Shown: piece after piece, positions 1 through 10,988 of the stretch
Position numbering within the stretch: position 1 is the stretch's first letter
Layout: each line of letters begins with the position of its first letter
Made by a program: the position numbers and the translations under genes
Assembly: GCA_905221605.1 (NCBI GenBank)
Contig: CAJNDS010002701.1
Span: forward strand, 1-64,000
DNA length: 64,000 nucleotides
Direction: 5' to 3'
Origin: Symbiodinium natans
Taxonomy: Eukaryota; Sar; Dinophyceae; Suessiales; Symbiodiniaceae
Notes under the pieces: generated by a model
The model's database searches: none
Seen by the model: only the letters and a program-made list of their open reading frames with translations
What the model was told of the DNA's origin: nothing

Positions 1-432
1 TAGGGGCAAACAGCATAGCTTCATGTTCGATCATTTTCGGAATAGGTCCGCTTGTTTCCGGTTTTGAAACCCCCTGAACATTTATTTTGACATGCTGCGA
101 AAATCATGGCTTTCTGACAGGTACCTATCGTTAAAACCTGATGAAGTGTGGAAAGCGATTGGCAAGTAGTGTATCTTCACATCTTCAAGAAAAGGATGAT
201 CTATTTCTGACGGGTCTCGAACCCGCAATCTTGAATTGAATGGCCTGGCATTGATAGTTCTTATGAACTCATGACGAAGTCTCAACTTTCCTGAACATGG
301 CCTGTGCAAGGCCGCAAATCCTAGGAAACCTTCAGCCTCAAGCACGAAGGTGAAAGCCTGAAAGCTCTGAAGCCTTGGGTCCGGAAACATGTCCAAACCT
401 TCCAGAAGCTGCAGAAGCCTTAACTCAGGCGC

Positions 433-895
433 CCGCCTTCGTCATCGAAGAGCTCCTTTGGGATGGAGATCATGTTGGTGAGCCTGTGAACATGGCAGGC
501 TTTTTGCTTCCGGCGTCTGCTCGGGTTTAGAATTTGGGCCCTCAGAGGATAGGGATCAACGGCTTTTTCTACAGTTAAGGTTCCAGGTTTATGGTTGAAG
601 GCTTTAGATCTGCAAAAGGGGAATAACAGGGACCGCAGACTAGGCTGTGAAAACGAAATCAAGTATACAGATCCGAAGCCTCATCGAACGTGAGGTGTTC
701 TGGTAAGCCTTTTTAGTAGGCCAACGATAACTTCATTGTACTGATTTGTTTCAAGCTCTCTTCTTCTTCTACGGGGCTTGAAGGGCCCAAAGGACCCTCC
801 GCGCGCACAGGCGCGCCCAAGTGACTCAGCTCCGTCCGACTGGTGAAGTTCGGACTCACACACTTTTTTCAAGCTCTCTCTCTCTCTCACTCTCG

Positions 896-934
<39 letters not shown>

Positions 935-3381
935 CCTCTCAATAAAAAAACACAAACTTGCACCACCGAAGACCCCAAACAGTAAAAGGCACGTCAAAGA
1001 AACAGTGGAGACGACGGGAGACAAAGGGAGACGAAGGGAGGCGACGAGCACAGCAACCCGACAAAGCCACCCACATGAAGGGAGACAAAGGGAGACAAGG
1101 AGCCCAGGAACCCGGCATCAGTCCTCAGAATGTCGGCAATTCTGCAATACTTAAATGAATTTTCAACCCCAACAGTAGACTGTTTGGGGGAAAATATATA
1201 CACACATATATATATATATATATGTTTAGTGAGGAGGCGTTTTAGCCGGTACATTCTGTTGCAAAGAGCTTTTTCAGAAGCTCTGGGTTTTGCAGACTTT
1301 CCTGACACAAAGGCTCTGCAACTGTGTGAGGTTCGAAGCTGCTGTGAAGCTGCCCGAAACAGAAACCCTACGAACCCGCATGCACTCATAGCAAGGTCTT
1401 CCGCGACCCCGCCCTTTAGGCCCCTACCTTCTTGTTATCATAAAGCTAACCCCGATCCCTTCCGCCTTTTCAGCTCATCCGGGGTCTCCTTCACAAAGAC
1501 CGTCTGCAGCCTGGTGTCACTACAGCAGTTGAAGTTGATGGGGATGCGTAACTTTTGAGTCACAGCAGTCTGACCTCAGCCCCTTCAAACTTACCATGCT
1601 CTGGACTGTGATTTCATGGAATTTGAAGGACCTCCGCTATGCGAAGCGGCATATCCAAGGCCCGAATGGGGGTTGGTTAGATTCGAAGTACGACATTTAC
1701 GACCGCATCGCTACTGGAGCCTGGGTTTAAGGGCCGCTGGGCCGCCGACTGTTGGTCTGCCACTTCCTGCCATCGGCCCTGGGCGGCGGCTTGCTCAGGT
1801 GCCGTGTTCTCCATGAAGCATGTTTTCAGGGCGGAGCATGCACGCGAACACGACAAAGACGCGCATGTGGCACTGGGTTGTGATCACTACTAGTATTCTT
1901 ACCAGTCCCTTCAAGCCCTAATCCAAAATGAAGATGTGCATCTAGGTTGCTGAGCAACTGCTTAGCCCTAAACCCTACAGTTCCGAAACCCCCTGATGGA
2001 CGGCCACTGGCGGTCCTCATAGGTGCGAACGATCGCTTCCCTCGCCTGCAACCCGCCGGTGCGGGAGTGGGAGCTACAACCGACGGAGACCCACCGTAGG
2101 GGGCTTCTTAGGGAAGCTTAAGACTTCGGGTGGGGTCCACTCAGAAGAACCTCTCAGGCCATTTAAAACAGGTGCCGTTGCCCATCATGCTGTCAAAGGT
2201 GCACACTGCATCGGTAGGGCCACTTCTAGTCATGTTGGTAGCACTACGTGCAGCCCTGCTTGGGCGTAAGTGTGCATGTCTAAATAGTGGTTCCGCAATG
2301 ATCTCAACTGACCATTATTCCTGCTTCTGCGGCAACAAGCATTGTCCCTCCGTCTGTGAGTAAAACCGGGTCAACGGCCAAGTTTTACGCAAACAATGTC
2401 CGCATGGTTGATTACTCCTCTCAACAGCAATTTGATGCTCTGTGAGGGTTTAGGGATTTACGAGGTCAGATGCCCTAAAATATGCCAACCCACCTGAAGA
2501 ACTGACTACAGTAGGAGGTCTCCCGGTGCCCTCAGCAACCCTGAAGAGACCCTGAACACCAGCTTCATTGGACCTTGAAACACTTAGTTTCCAAGACCAC
2601 TCCTCTGCCACGAGCTCGACGACGAAGGGCGTGGGAGCCTCGGCTGAGAGTTCCCAGGTTAGTGTTTCAGGATTATAGGGTTCAGGGTTTGGGCTTTTAG
2701 GGTTCAGGGCGGGATCGGGGTACCGTGGAATCCCCATCTGATGCAGCTTCTCTTGAGGAGCCGGAGCTGTCACTTTCACCACTCATCGTAGAAGCATCAG
2801 CCCTAAGTTCAAGCCGTCGGAACTCCCTTCGAAGCCCTCAGCCTTCTTGAAGATGACGGCGACAACAAAGTAATCACTCCAAAGACAGAGGGGGACATTG
2901 TACATGTTTCCCGCAACAACTGCCGGTAAAACCGAGTGTTTCCGTCGCAATGGCACAGACTCTCCGTGGGCAAGAAAGCTGGGAAAACCCCCGAGGTGCT
3001 GACCACGTCCCCAACACCCGTGAACTGCCCGGAGATGGAGAGCTCCTGAGCCGGAGAGCCGAGGTGTTAGCTTCTTTGGGAGGGACTCGTTTAGGCTTTG
3101 GGACTTTGGGTGGCTTTTGGGAGGACTTTAGAGGGTTGAGAGAGGGAGCTCTTCTTGGGGGGGGCTGAGGCTGAGGGGTTTTGTAGCTACGAAGTGTCTG
3201 TCTGTGTGTGCACTCAGACATTGACAGTTCCCGGAGTCTGGCCTCCAAAGCTCGGTGCAGGTTCGTGAGTGGAGGCAGCTGGTCGACCACTACCTGACAC
3301 TCGCAACCCTCCAGCCCAAACCTAATTACCTTATGTTATATTTCATTATATTACATTATATGTATATATATATATATGTAC

Positions 3382-3430
<49 letters not shown>

Positions 3431-6400
3431 TATACAATAAAGTATGAATCCTGCTGGGCTTCGAGGCTTGCAGGTGGCGCTTTTCCCCGTCAGCCACTGG
3501 AAGGCTCTTAAGCACCCAATGCCCTAAACTCCGAACTCTCCCAGCTGCCTCGTTGATGTATCTACGCAGCCGCAAGAGGTTCTCCCTCCGGAATGAGGTC
3601 AGCTCATAGCGGGCGCGACACCTGGGATGCTGGGACCTCTCCAGGCTTGTGCTGCAAGAGGCTGGGAAGTTTTGGGCTTTGGGAATCAGCTAAGTCCGGT
3701 CTGCTTTCTAATGAATTGAGTTTCGGTGTTTTAGGAGATCGGTCGTCGAGAAATGCACCTGGAGCCAACCCTGGTTCTGGATAGAGGTGGGGTACAGAAG
3801 TAGGGGTTGTCTCGGCTCAGGTGTTTTGTTTGTTTATTTCTATCAGAATCGTGTCTAAGTGGGTGCAAGACATGGCGGACATTCGCAGCCCAACAAGGAA
3901 GGGATCGCCCTGCTGAGTATGCGGACTCTGCGTCCATCACCAAGTTGTAGATGGAGAGCCAGACCTGCGCTGCTCGGGTTGCATGAGCTTTCCTCTGTTG
4001 GTCTATTCGTGACGCGCAGACCGTGGGCCGGAGGCTTGCTTGGGTCCAAACCCAAAGTGGTGAGGCTTTAGAGCTTGAGCAAGGCTTGGGATTTTCACCA
4101 CTTAGGTTCAGGGGTCCAGCGTCCAAGGCTTTTGGGAGGGTGATCGTTTCAAAACGGCATGTGGGTCAGACGTAAACAAGCCTGTGGAGTACTGAGAGGC
4201 AGGATGTGGGACTGCAACCTGAGCACGAAGAAAGGGTCCCTTTGGTCCACGCTATCCCAAGGAACCTCAAGGGTGGATGCCCACAGCTTGGGCCTGCGAC
4301 TGCAACTTCGGCAGTCGGCCTTCATCGTCCGCCTGGCTTGGCACAAACCGTGGAGAGATATACGCATGCCAGTGACGGGGCTCTGTAGTCAGCTCTCCAT
4401 TCATATTCTTCTGGAACTTCGCTGAGAGGCTCACTGGCTTGCGGCATAGCATAACTTATATAATGTGAGTACTCCTGCCCCCCCCCCCTAGTTGCTAATT
4501 GAAGCGCCCTGCTCTATGCTAGCGAAGATACATCTCCATCATGGTCATGTGAAACTCAGGCGACCGCCGCCCAGGGCAGGGCCGCCCAAGTTCTTTCACA
4601 ACGCGTCCTTTGCTCGACTCATTCCTCCAGGCCGTGTAAAAGCTGGCCTTGAAGTTGGGTGCCAGTCAAGGAGTTAATATCTACTTCAGCAGTGTTTACG
4701 ACACGCAGGGAAGTTTAGGGATGTTGCACATCCACCTGTGATGTTTCATCGCGTTGCGTTTCGAGCTGTGCCCAACATCGTTTCCGAGTTATGACGCCTG
4801 CTCTTGCTGCGTTTGCTGTGCCATGGTTTGCAGACGTAGGTTCGAAAGCTTCGGGTGAAGTTTGTGTTTAGTTAAAGGTAACCAAGAGTACTACACAGTT
4901 TGGCATAGTTCCTTGCAAGATTCTTTCGATCTCCACCACCTCCTCCTCCCTAAACCCTAAACACTGCCCTAAACCCTAAAACCTAAACCCTAAAACCCTA
5001 AACCCTAAACCCTGAATCCTAAACCCTAAACCCTAAGCCCTAAACCCTAAACCCTGAAACCTAAACCCTAGACCCTAACCCTTTCTCCCTGCCGGCGCTC
5101 AGGAGGCCTCCACGACCTGCCACTTGTGCTCTTCGAACTTCTCTATCCGTCCATTGATGCCTCAAATTTTGGGGGGTCTGGCCTCCAGCTTCGGGGGCAA
5201 AATTCCGGGCTTTGGGTTTCTCGGACTGATGGAAGGCACAATGAACTCCGCAACCTTCATCCCACACCCTCCCACAGCCGCGCTAGAACCCCTGAGCAGC
5301 ACACCCTGGAACTATCAGCCCTGACCTTTCCCGACTTAGGCCGCAGCGATTTCTTCGGACCCAGGGTGCCTGGCCGGGGACTGATTGGTTTGTGGGGGGC
5401 TTTCGGGCTGCTTTGGGGTTGCACTTTGCTGCACGGTTCGGAAAGGCTTCAGATCTGAAGGGTTGATATTTTTGAGATGCTTTGAGGGCCTTTCGATGCG
5501 GCCTCGGACTGAGGGGTCCGAGAAGGTTTCGAGAGTTTGTCTGACTGGGAGCTGCTGAAAGGCTTCCTGGGCTAGAGTCAATCAGAGGGCCGCCTTCTCC
5601 ATGAGAGGGACCAGCAGTAGAAGGATCTGGGCAAGGACGGGGCCGCTTCTTTTGTTTACTCATCTTCATCGACAGCTGAATTATAAGGCAAAAGGTTATT
5701 CATGCTCATTTCAGTCGTTTGGTTCAGGTACTCGGAACTCGGGGGCCGCACATCGTGGGTCTCCAGCAGGCGGGTCGTCACCGCCAGGGGCACCGCCACG
5801 CGGTGGTCGGTGAGAAAGCGGATGATGGAGATCACGCACATGCAAATCTGGCCCACAAGCAGGGCAAGGACAACTTAGGAATGTTAAAGTGGGGGTTTGC
5901 GAAAATAGGGGACCCCTAAAAATAGACTCCCCAAATAAATCCCCAACGAGGCACCCCTACTGTAATATCGTAAAGCCCAAGTCTGGGGATGCCATCCCAC
6001 AGATTGGATCACTGTACTTCAGAGCAAGACATCGCCGCAATGCCGAGCCGCCTGAAACTCGCATTCGACGAACTGCTCATCCAACATGCGCACGTTGTCC
6101 CATTCGGTGCATTCCTGCCGGCACACGTGGAAGCCTTCTGATCCAATCACAGCCATCAGCACAGCCGTGAACGACTTCGGAATGTCGGGTGTGACAGCTG
6201 CAAGGATCATGCATACCAAGCCGCGTCCAGAGACCCTGAACCCTAGTGCTCTAGTTGTGTCCCTTCTGGCCTTGGCGGAAGCAACTTGCCGAACGAGCTC
6301 ATCGTTGGGTGTGCAGACCAAGTACCTCCAGGAAAACACTCTGAACACATGCCAAAACCCTAAGCTCTACGTGCTTCAGACAGGAAGAGCTCATGCCACC

Positions 6401-9118
6401 TGCATGTCTCCCATGGCATCCTCTGGAAGCTCTTCTCATGAGGAGCGGCGGGATGGGGGGGAAGGAGGGTGGGAAGGAGGCCCCCCAAACCCCAGATTGT
6501 TCTGGGTTCGGGGTCTCCAGCTGCCTGAGCTTGCGGACGCAGTAGTCCACCAAGTCGACCAGGGCGTCTCCAGCCTGGCTTGTCGCTCGCCCGGTGTATT
6601 GGTTGGTTTGCTTTGGTTTGTTGTTTGCTTTCTGCTAAGTTGAATGTCGTTGGAATGGCAGAACGTATCTGCAATGAAGGCCATCGGTGTTTGGTTCTGC
6701 AATGAAGACCGTGGATATCCCGCTTTAACACGAAACAAGCTGGATTCCTCTTCAGCATTCATGCGCTCCATTTCCACCGGCTGTGTGGCACGCAGCAGAG
6801 CAACGGCTCAACGTCTTGTTCGCAGAGGAGAAGGTGTGTCAGACGGTTCCAAGTTTGAGAAATAACTCCGCACGGGCGCAGAGGCAGGTGGCTGCCTGCC
6901 TGGCCGAGTTCGTAGAAGACAAAAGCAACCGGTTGTGGCTACGTTATTTCGCAGGACAAGAACCAGTGGGGCGTTCGTTCCCAATGGAAGACCAACTTCT
7001 CACCAGTTCTAACGTATAGTCAGAGCCCCAAAAACATAAAGTCCCGCATTTCCCACCAGCCTCGAAACAACACCACCAACAGCTTCAGTCTTCAAACCCC
7101 TGAAAGCTACAGAACGTTGTCGCGATTCAAAAGCTCGGGCATTAACCCAGCCTCCTCGCAGCTGGTACGATGGTAGAGGCAGATCTCTAGAAGGTTGGCA
7201 ACCGACGCCTGGCATCAGACTGGCACTGTAGGATGCTACGTGGCAAGCCGTGTGACATCGCAAGAAGTCCCCAACAAATTGCATGCCCAAACCCTAACAT
7301 GGGTGTAGGCCCCTCGGATCTAGCGGGATCCCGCCCTCCAGCCATCAGGGAACCACTTTGCGATGAGACCAAATAAACCCGGAAAGGCTCCGAGACGCTA
7401 AGCCGTGCCTCGTGGTACACGGGAATGTACGTGCGGAGGGAGCTGAACTTGGCAATCTTGGCCTGAGCTGGCGGCCCCAAAGAATGCCTTCTTTAGGGCT
7501 CAAAGTGCACTTAGCTCTTTTTAAGTCCTTCGTTTGCTACTTGTATGGTGGCCCTCATGTGGCCCAGCACACGTCGTAACTCTACGAATCTCTCGAAGCC
7601 TTGATCAGCGGCCAGATGCGCTCTTTCCACACCTGGCCGTGGGTCCGATACATGAAGCCCTATACAGTACACACCCTTAAAGCGAAGAAACCCGAACACA
7701 TCTTTACCAGGCTGAAAAGACTGCTGCCGCTGATGTTGGGGAATCATCGAGTCTTTAGCTATCCCCACCTCGATGAGCATCAGGTCGTAGATGAGCACGG
7801 GCACCTGGAACAAAGGAACAAAACACTGCGACACGTTCAGCCTATGTAGCCCCACCCAGCGGTAAGCTTAGGGTTTAGGTTTGGGCTCAGAGTATAGGTT
7901 GGGCGTAGGGATTTGGTCATGCTTACGCAGTTTAGTGTTCAGGGAATTCCGGGTGCCACCTAATCCCTAAGCCGCCGTTGCCAAATACAGAACCATGAAG
8001 CACCGAGTTACTGGCCTTCTCCTGAGTGTTGAACTGGTCGACCACAAACTCATCTAAGCCCTCTTTGGCCTGGTTGGGATTCGGCTGCGATTGCCCGGGC
8101 TTGGGGGCTTCAGACTTCAGACTGTGCTGCAGAGTTTAGGGCTTTTACGGTGTGGAGATTAGAGCCTTCTGATGGCCGACACCAAAAACTTCGCACCTGA
8201 CGCCCAATCCTTACCGAACCGTGCATGTCAAGTTTTCACTGGCAGTTTGAAGAGCGGCAAGTCCAACCGCATGCAACGAGCATCCATGACATGCTCTTTC
8301 CCAGACGTGGCCCTGGCGATATCAGCAATAGGAGTAGCAATCAAAGCCACATTAGCGAGCAGCTTGCTCCTTCGTGATGTAGGGCTTAGTCTTCTGCAGC
8401 TCCAGAATGCAGACACCATGTGAATTCAAGAGTCTGTACTCTCCCACCCTTGAGCTTCAGTGCAGCCAGCCGCCTGGTTGTGTGCCGTCCAGTTCAACTT
8501 CTCCACCCTTTCGTGCTGCGTCAGCCAGCGCCTTTCCAAGCACAAAGGGAAGGGGAGCATTGGGCGGGCGCACCTTCATTTGGGTAAGTTAGCCTTTGGT
8601 TGTGCTGGGCCCTATCAGCTAAGTGGTTCAACGCTTAGTGTAGGGTGACTTGTCGTGGGTGGTGAAATCCAAAGGGCCCAAACTCTCAACCCTGAACGGC
8701 AGCTGAGCCCAGGAACGGATCTCCGACGCTCTCGAGCTTGAATTCCTGCATTCGCCCAGGGAAGGCAGCAAAGAACACCGCAGTTGGGGGAGAGACTGTT
8801 GGTGGAGATAGGGTTGAAGCATAGGAGGGCAGTCCGGAAATGCAGCAAAAACTAGCTGCACTTCTGATAGACCAGCCTTATCCAGCCTTTCAGATGTTGC
8901 GGATTCCTCGCTCCGTCGAACGCCCCAGCTGTCCTGCAAGTCTTGTACGAAGTGCTCCACTTCGAAAGGCGTCAGGTCCTGCAAGCGTGGCGTGGAGACG
9001 GTGAGAAATATTAGGTTTGGGCTCTCGCAACTCTTTGGCGCATGACTTTCCATATGGGCAACACTTGGTTCTGCGGGTGCATTGCCTCGAATGCGGGCCA
9101 GACTTCGTCGTCCATCAT
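433..9118 (-). CDS. ZMYND10: ZMYND10-like dynein-arm assembly factor, 25 exons, 3' end outside window
   Basis: Cytoplasmic co-chaperone-type factor needed to preassemble axonemal dynein arms. Exons, in order of transcription: 9118-9086, 8978-8934, 8745-8717, 8531-8474, 8069-8016, 7804-7769, 7632-7600, 7462-7409, 7293-7240, 6574-6518, 6429-6400, 6114-6052, 5847-5752, 5626-5594, 5369-5342, 5160-5108, 4332-4294, 3964-3909, 3621-3549, 3293-3214, 2826-2724, 2638-2582 (donor tentative), 1808-1738, 1510-1466, 483-433. All phases agree. Spliced blocks follow the animal protein in order: EFKLESVGD, QHERVEKLNWTAHNQ, VWKERIWPLIK, YIPVYHE, DLVDYCVRKL, ISIIRFLTDHR, LLETHD, APWVRRNRC, FEEHKWQVVE, LPKLQSQ+VWLSIYNLV, ARYELTSF, VDQLPPLTNLHRAL, GRWQEVADQ, LQTVF. 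About 443 codons seen. The MYND zinc finger is not in the window; the 483-433 exon is assigned by phase only and could instead end at TAA 422-420. Donors: 15 GC, 8 GT, 2 GA. Start: ATG 9118 (second ATG 9115); the frame stays open upstream. Confidence 0.9.
873..940. repeat. (CT)n microsatellite
   Basis: CT dinucleotides with occasional CACTCTCG interruptions. Confidence 0.95.
3350..3435. repeat. AT-rich microsatellite
   Basis: TATATA/TGTATATA repeats within the ZMYND10 intron between the 3621-3549 and 3293-3214 exons. A shorter (TA)n is at 1199-1224. Confidence 0.95.
4948..5083 (-). repeat. Telomere-like array (CCCTAAA on plus strand)
   Basis: About 18 intact or one-base-off heptamers. On the transcribed strand it reads TTTAGGG and begins about 24 bp inside the intron after the 5160-5108 exon of the ZMYND10-like gene. 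Confidence 0.95.
5893..5966. mobile_element. Inverted-repeat element, family C
   Basis: GCGAAAATAGGGGACCCCTA, GACTCCCCAAATAAATCCCC, GAGGCACCCCTACTGTAAT. The reverse complement of 22734-22825 matches it along most of its length. Confidence 0.75.
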
Positions 9119-9909
9119 GTCGGCCTCGTTCGGGTTTGCAATCCTACGGCGAACTTGAGCTGAAGGAGAGTCGTCCACGGCCCATGCGAAGATTAAAAAA
9201 CAGAAAACAGAATGTAAGGGTTCCCGTACACAATGTTAAGAAGAAAAAGCCCGAGCATCTTCTCATTGCATCATCCAAGGGCCATTCAGCACGGGATTGG
9301 TTTTGAACTTTGAAAATCAATGCCGCCAAGCTGTCGTCCACACAGGGATGCCCGGCACTCTGAGCAAATCTTGAAGCCGATCAACACGGGTACGTCACAA
9401 GGGTGCAAAATATACGCCTGTGCTTGGGACCTCGTGGACCACTGCCGGCACTGGGCAGTCCCGGCAGTCTACGCATGTGCAGTTTTCCATTTCCGTTGGT
9501 GCGACCATAATAGGCCGCCTGCGACTTTGAACGGGTTCTGGAAGACTTTCGAGGAATGCCTACAGATCCTACACTATGCGGTATCAGCGGGAGACCACGA
9601 AGATTCCTGACACCAGGCCATGTGGAGAAAGGCATTCGCGACGCGCATAAGAAGCAAATCCAAGCAGCCGAACCTAGACCCTCAACATGCCTCCAATGAA
9701 TCTGAAGGAGCTGCGTGACGCCGCAAGCGGGAGGGGAGCCGCAAGTGTCAGAATCAGGGCTTTGAAGAGGCAGGTTCATTTCCCCACGCCGCAGTTGTTT
9801 GTGTCCCCCCCCCAAGCTCTAAACCCTGAACCAGAAACCCCAACCTCAAACTGCATGAAACCCGCCTGCCCCAGTTGAAAACAACCGAGGCTCGGGCCCC
9901 GAATTCGCC

Positions 9910-10016
9910 GGCAGGTGTCAAGGCTCCTGCAGCCCCCAAGCCTCCGGAGTAGCCGCCCAGCTGCTCCGAGTCGTGGCGGGGGCCGAAGCCAACCTCCTCG
10001 ATGGCAGACGAGGCGC
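9910..10016 (-). CDS. Gly-rich coding exon, possible C-terminal exon of SPEF1 homolog
   Basis: After an acceptor at 10018-10017 (CCCCGAG|GC) the frame reads ASSAIEEVGFGPRHDSEQ followed by a Gly/Ala-rich stretch (GGYSGGLGAAGALTPAGEFG). Its entry phase (two bases) fits the one-base exit of the exon ending at 10989, so it may be the tail of the SPEF1-like protein. It could also belong to a small separate gene or to the 5' region of the ZMYND10-like gene. The end is approximate. Confidence 0.5.
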
Positions 10017-10644
10017 CTCGGGGGTTTGAAGATCTGGGATTGAGGGGGTTCAGGGTTTGTCATGCTTGGGTGCGAGGCTGTCAGCTTCAGAAGGATTTAT
10101 GTTGCTTTGGGGCGTTGAACTATGGGTTACGCCCCAAAACTACACCTGCGTCGCAAAATGCACCTAGACCCCGCTCATACTCTAGGGCCTATATTGGCTT
10201 CAGATTCTGCAGAGCTACAGCCACGAACTTTCTAGAACTTTCTGGCTCCCACCGATGAAGCTGAATTCTGGACCGGTTATCCCTGAACTAGATGAATTGT
10301 GGCACAGCCGAAACCTTCGAACCGAAACGAAACAGTGACCACTGCTTCGAGGCGGCTCTTCTCCGCGACATGACCTCCGAGGTCGAGGCTGTCCTTCGGG
10401 ATCTGAGGGTGTGAGGGATGTCGGGGACTAGGGTACTGATGCTTTAAGGCTTAAGGTTTATATCGGGTATCAGGGCTACCAAGGCCTTAAGTGCACTGCC
10501 ACGGCCAGGGCAAGGCCCGAAACTTTGCCAGATGGCCAGCTGCCTCTTTTTTTTACGAAGTGGACACCCTTCAGAGGCCGAACGCCTGGCAACCGAAAAA
10601 AAAAAGTCCGAGGCTTGAAGCTCCTACCGTCTAGACTCCTCAAC

Positions 10645-10855
10645 CAGGTCTTTACCTGAGGGGTTTTGCTCTCTGGCTCCTTGCAAAAAGGGCTTGTTAA
10701 ATACTGCAGCCTCGACAGATGTGTGTAGCTTTCCATACAAGAAAGCTTCCAATGATGTTCCCACAGCAGTAATGAGCGGCTTGGCTACTCCCAAACATTC
10801 AGCGCCCGGGCTCGAAGCTACTGTAAACTTTCTGATGGAGCACCGAGCGTCCAAG
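10645..10855 (-). CDS. Coding-like stretch, unassigned (alternative SPEF1 tail?)
   Basis: The minus strand reads VASSPGAECLGVAKPLIT, AVGTSLEAFLYGKLHTSVE and on to a stop near 10624. It also accepts the two-base phase left by the exon ending at 10989, so it competes with the 10016 exon as the SPEF1 continuation. The opposite strand is open here too, which weakens the call. Confidence 0.35.
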
Positions 10856-10905
10856 CCATCTAGACCATCCAGTGTGTCCAGGCCATCCAGCGTATCCAAG
10901 CCTGG
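10848..10905. repeat. 18-bp minisatellite
   Basis: Three to four copies of CCATCCAG/CCATCTAG-type units (GTCCAGGCCATCCAGCGT). On the minus strand reads (L)DTLDGLDTLDG. Confidence 0.8.
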
Positions 10906-10988
10906 ACCAGGACCCCCCCGGCTGCAGAAAAAAAACAAACTCGAGGGCGGCGGCAAGACGATCAAACCCCGTTCCCTACGAGCCATGC

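Noticed and set aside
205-225. tRNA-like T-arm on the minus strand (GGTTCGAGACC).
   Set aside because: It matches a pol III B box but no D-arm, anticodon arm or acceptor stem can be formed around it; the motif is short enough to occur by chance.
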